Positions 14,660-17,489 of a DNA stretch of 17,489 bases are shown piece by piece. Within the stretch, counting starts at the first letter, position 1. Each line of letters opens with the position of its first letter. The position numbers were made by a program, and so were the translations under genes. This DNA comes from Chloroflexota bacterium (GTDB taxonomy: Bacteria; Chloroflexota; Dormibacteria; CF-121): assembly GCA_005880605.1 (NCBI GenBank), contig VBIS01000040.1, positions 1 to 17,489 of the forward strand, read 5' to 3'. Under the pieces are notes generated by a model. That model saw only the letters and a list, made by a program, of their open reading frames with translations, was not told the origin of the DNA and made no database searches.

Positions 14660-15163
14660 CTACGGCTCGTCGCGAAATTCGAGGTCTTCGACCGGGTCGC
14701 CCGTATAGCTGTCGATTTTCTTGTTGACGGCTCCGGGCGCCTCGTCGACGATATGCATGGCGGCTTCCTCTGCGCTGGGGTAGCCGCCTTCATCGCCCTT
14801 CTCGGAACGCAGTTCGCCGCCGCCGTCTTCAAACTCGTCGTCCAAGAGGCGAACCTCTTCCTGGTCCGCCTTGATGCGGTCAGGAACTTCCTCGCGGAGC
14901 CGCTCGTCGAGGGTGTCCTGGTGGTAATAGTCATCCGGCGCTTGCTTGTAGTCGCGCGGCGGGACCTCGCCTTCCTGAGCGTCGCCGGTGATCTCCTTCT
15001 GGGGCAGCGCGCCGATCAGGTCCGGTTGACCTTCGGAATCGAGGTCTTCGTCCTCGGACAGCGTCGTGTTGCGGGCGCGGCCCCGAGGGCCCGGCGCGGC
15101 ATCGAGATCGGGGATGCCTTGCGTATTGAGGTCGTCGTTGGGGTCTTGATCCTGCTTAGCCAT
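14660..15163 (-). CDS. Acidic hydrophilic protein, DUF5709-like
   Basis: Hypothetical protein of 167 aa, strongly acidic, with few hydrophobic residues and no signal peptide or membrane helix, so probably soluble and largely disordered. The stretches DDYYHQDTLDERLREEVPD and SAEEAAMHIVDEAPG resemble the actinobacterial DUF5709 family as I remember it; its function is unknown. ATG 15163 follows AAGGGAG at close spacing, which supports the start. It is transcribed divergently from ftsK and faces the SDR-like gene tail to tail across 96 bp in which I see no gene or terminator. The family assignment is from memory, and the gene itself is well supported by start, Shine-Dalgarno and coherent composition. 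Confidence 0.65.
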   Translation of the reverse strand: MAKQDQDPNDDLNTQGIPDLDAAPGPRGRARNTTLSEDEDLDSEGQPDLIGALPQKEITGDAQEGEVPPRDYKQAPDDYYHQDTLDERLREEVPDRIKADQEEVRLLDDEFEDGGGELRSEKGDEGGYPSAEEAAMHIVDEAPGAVNKKIDSYTGDPVEDLEFRDEP

Positions 15164-15261
15164 AGCTCCCTTATACCCTTTATGACCCCCTAGTCGGCAA
15201 CCTGAATAGCCGGTAGAATGCTGCCATTCGTCACAGCAGACGTCGCAGCCACCCAGCCAGT
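15164..15261. promoter_or_regulatory. Divergent promoter region between the DUF5709-like gene and ftsK
   Basis: This 98-bp gap must serve both directions. TAGAAT (15214-15219, plus strand) is a possible -10 box for ftsK; on the minus strand, AT-rich patches CATAAA and TATAAG lie just before the Shine-Dalgarno of the acidic gene. No convincing -35 boxes are seen for either. Tentative. Confidence 0.3.
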
Positions 15262-17489
15262 GTGAGAACCCGGCGGAAGCGGATCGCGCGCCCCAAGCGT
15301 TCGGCCTCGCGGCAGCGTTTTCGGATCAAGGCGCCCCGTCTGCCGAAGCTGGAAGTGCCAAAGTCCCAGCAGCGCGAGCTTGCCGGGATCGGCTTCCTGT
15401 TGGTGGCCGGCCTGCTCGTCCTGGCGGTCGCGCTCCAGACGAGTGGATCGGCGATGCACGCGCTGCGCGGTGGACTGCTCGGCCTGTTTGGTGTGGGTGT
15501 CGTGTTCGTCATCCTGGCGGCCGTCGCCGCGGGAGGCGAACTGCTGATGCCCTGGATCGAGACCATGACCTGGGGGCGCGGCCTGGGCATCGCCCTCCTG
15601 CTCGTCACGTCGCTCGGTCTCGCTCATCTTTCGGCCGGCGGCACGGGCGGGGCGGTCGGGCGGACCGAAGGCGAGGCCCTTCGGAGTCTCGCCGGAACGG
15701 CGGGCAGCATCCTCATCTTGAGCGCCGTTTTCCTCGGTGGTTTGGTCTTGGCCTTCGACATCTCGATTCGCGGGACGGTCGGCGCCCTGCGTGAGCATTA
15801 CCTCGAGAACCGACCGGAGCCAAAGCCGGCGACCAAGGAGAGGAAACCGGCGGAGGCGTGGAATCCGCGCAACCAGGTCGTTCGATCAGAGGCTGCTGAA
15901 CCCGTTCTCGTGCCGATCAACGGCGTTGCCGCGCAAACCAGGCCAACCGTCCCGCTGCCTCCGTCGCCGGAGCTCGAATCCGCCGTGGCAGCTCTGCGGG
16001 AGCCAATCGAGGAGGAGCCTACGCCGGAGTCGCCCCGGAAAAAGACCATCGCCGCCGAGCCCGTGTTGACGGTCGTCCCCAGTAGCGACGAGGCCGCACC
16101 CGCCCTCGCGGAAGATGAGATCCAGCGGGTCTGGATGAAACCCGACCTGACCCTGCTCGACACCGTGACTGTCCGCAAGGAACGGCTGCACGACGAGATC
16201 AAGGCCAACATCAAGCTGATCGAGCAGACGCTGGGCAGCTTCGATGTCGAGGCGACGGTCATCGGCGTCAACTCCGGTCCATCGGTCACGCAGTACGAGC
16301 TGCAGCCCGGCCATGGCGTGCCGGTTCGCAAGATCACCGCGCTTCAGAACGATCTGGCGCTCGCGCTCTCCGCGGCCATTCGGATCCAGGCCCCGATCCC
16401 TGGCAAGCCGGCGCTGGGCATCGAGGTCCCCAACAAGGCGACCAGCCTGGTGACGCTGCGGGAGATCATCCAGACGCCAACCTTCCAGAACGACAAGACC
16501 CTACTGTCGCTTGCCATCGGCACCGATGTCTCCGGCAATACGGTGGTCGGCGACCTCACCCGGATGCCGCATCTCTTGATCGCCGGCGCGACCGGCTCGG
16601 GCAAGAGCGTCTGCATCAATGCGCTGATCGCCGGCATGCTGTTCCAGGCATCCCCCGAGGAACTGAAATACATCCTGATCGACCCCAAGCGCGTTGAGTT
16701 CTCGATGTTCCAGGACATGCCGCATCTGCTGGTGCCGGTGGTGACGGAATCGGACCACGCGACCTCGGCCTTGCGCTGGGCGGTGGCCGAGATGGAGACG
16801 CGCTACAAACTGTTCGCCAGCCACACCGTCCGCAACATCGCCGACTTCAACGGACGGGCGCCGGACATGGGATTGAATCCTCTGCCTTACATCGTGATCG
16901 TCATCGACGAGTTGGCCGACCTGATGATGGTGGCCGCGGGAGAGATCGAGGAGCTGATCTGTCGCATCGCCCAGCTGGCCCGCGCCGTCGGGATCCATCT
17001 GCTGGTCGCGACGCAGCGCCCTTCCGCCGACATCATCACTGGCCTGATCAAGGCCAACATCCCATCGAGGATCGCGTTTGCGGTCAGCTCGAGCATCGAC
17101 TCGCGGGTCATCCTCGATGAGACCGGGGCGGAGAAGCTGCTCGGGCGCGGCGACATGCTCTACCTGCCGGTCGAGGCGGGCAGGGCCACCCGCTTGCAGG
17201 GCGTGTTCGTTTCGGACCGCGAGATGAAGGCGATCATCGACTTCTGGAAGGCGCAGGGAAAGCCGCAGTACCAGGAGGAGATCTTCAACGTCGAGGCGAC
17301 CGTCTCCTGGGTCAAGGAAGGCATGAAGCGAGATCCGCTCTTTGCCAAGGGGGCGCACGTGGTTGCCACCGAAGGCCGCGCCTCGGTCTCTTTGCTGCAG
17401 CGCAAGCTCAACGTCGGCTACACGCGGGCGGCGCGGATCGTCGACCAGCTGGCCGACCAGCGGGTGATTGGTCCATACGAGGGAAGCAA
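15262..17489 (+). CDS. ftsK: DNA translocase FtsK/SpoIIIE (3' partial)
   Basis: Membrane-anchored hexameric ATPase that pumps chromosomal DNA through the closing septum. The frame opens at GTG 15262, the first start after an in-frame TAG at 15214, and runs off the right edge (742 complete codons). An Arg/Lys-rich N terminus (1-35) is followed by four membrane segments at about 40-58, 72-97, 107-124 and 146-165, a Pro/Glu/Ala-rich linker to about 290, then the motor. Walker A GATGSGKS is at 442-449, IDPKRVEFSMF follows, Walker B is YIVIVIDELAD (Asp-549), then LLVATQRPSADIITGLIKANIPSRIAF. The winged-helix gamma domain begins near LFAKGAHVVATEGRASVS, close to the edge. No clear Shine-Dalgarno precedes the GTG. 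Identification is secure; only the end of the gamma domain is missing. Confidence 0.95.
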   Translation, partial: MRTRRKRIARPKRSASRQRFRIKAPRLPKLEVPKSQQRELAGIGFLLVAGLLVLAVALQTSGSAMHALRGGLLGLFGVGVVFVILAAVAAGGELLMPWIETMTWGRGLGIALLLVTSLGLAHLSAGGTGGAVGRTEGEALRSLAGTAGSILILSAVFLGGLVLAFDISIRGTVGALREHYLENRPEPKPATKERKPAEAWNPRNQVVRSEAAEPVLVPINGVAAQTRPTVPLPPSPELESAVAALREPIEEEPTPESPRKKTIAAEPVLTVVPSSDEAAPALAEDEIQRVWMKPDLTLLDTVTVRKERLHDEIKANIKLIEQTLGSFDVEATVIGVNSGPSVTQYELQPGHGVPVRKITALQNDLALALSAAIRIQAPIPGKPALGIEVPNKATSLVTLREIIQTPTFQNDKTLLSLAIGTDVSGNTVVGDLTRMPHLLIAGATGSGKSVCINALIAGMLFQASPEELKYILIDPKRVEFSMFQDMPHLLVPVVTESDHATSALRWAVAEMETRYKLFASHTVRNIADFNGRAPDMGLNPLPYIVIVIDELADLMMVAAGEIEELICRIAQLARAVGIHLLVATQRPSADIITGLIKANIPSRIAFAVSSSIDSRVILDETGAEKLLGRGDMLYLPVEAGRATRLQGVFVSDREMKAIIDFWKAQGKPQYQEEIFNVEATVSWVKEGMKRDPLFAKGAHVVATEGRASVSLLQRKLNVGYTRAARIVDQLADQRVIGPYEGS

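Noticed and set aside
15190..15798. Minus-strand frame of 202 codons opposite the start of ftsK
   Set aside because: The plus strand encodes four well-formed membrane segments joined in frame to the FtsK motor; the minus frame is a hydrophilic shadow.

Overview
This 17.5 kb window is high in G+C. It carries a bacterial translation and RNA-metabolism gene cluster with few gaps, in the order infB, (two accessory genes), rbfA, nrnA, truB, ribF, a lipid kinase, rpsO, pnp, a family-4 uracil-DNA glycosylase, rnj. A small regulator/enzyme cassette, an acidic hypothetical gene and the first three quarters of ftsK follow. The organism is probably a free-living, perhaps soil-dwelling, Terrabacteria-type bacterium. 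Chloroflexota or Dormibacterota is my best guess from the DHH-phosphoesterase gene nrnA lying between rbfA and truB, RNase J instead of RNase E, a luciferase-like oxidoreductase of the F420-dependent type, and a DUF5709-like acidic protein. I cannot prove the phylum from the sequence.

Region 1 (1-3394): the window opens inside infB; the reading frame is open to the left edge. Two accessory genes follow: a luciferase-like monooxygenase whose start codon is unclear and a small protein that looks like an Imm8-type immunity protein. Behind them lies a short array of three REP-like hairpin repeats. These genes and repeats separate infB from rbfA, which are usually neighbours.

Region 2 (3395-12581): a tightly packed run in one direction. 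rbfA/nrnA, nrnA/truB, truB/ribF, ribF/lipid kinase and udg/rnj all overlap, four of these five by 8 nt or less, which suggests translational coupling. The products mature the 30S subunit and tRNA (RbfA, TruB, S15), make FMN/FAD (RibF), and degrade RNA (NrnA, PNPase, RNase J). The main surprise is rpsO: it has a perfect AGGAGG Shine-Dalgarno and an in-frame stop just upstream, and the only start codon that gives a full-length S15 is CTG. The 178-nt rpsO-pnp spacer is highly structured and ends in a perfect hairpin 1 nt from the pnp Shine-Dalgarno. The pnp-udg junction holds a perfect 10-bp inverted repeat.

Region 3 (12578-14563): a TetR-family gene on the minus strand meets rnj tail to tail with overlapping stop codons. 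It diverges from a SnoaL-like gene and an NmrA/SDR-like gene that overlap by 4 nt. The divergent gap holds a good sigma-70-type promoter (TTGACC, 17 nt, CATAAT) and a perfect palindrome, GTTACGGGTAAC, at about +4, which is a good operator candidate. The TetR gene seems to lack the start of its DNA-binding domain.

Region 4 (14564-17489): 96 bp in which I see nothing; an acidic DUF5709-like gene on the minus strand; then, divergently, ftsK, cut off by the right edge inside the gamma domain. No gene-free stretch exceeds 300 bases. I found no tRNA, rRNA, CRISPR array, transposase or integrase.
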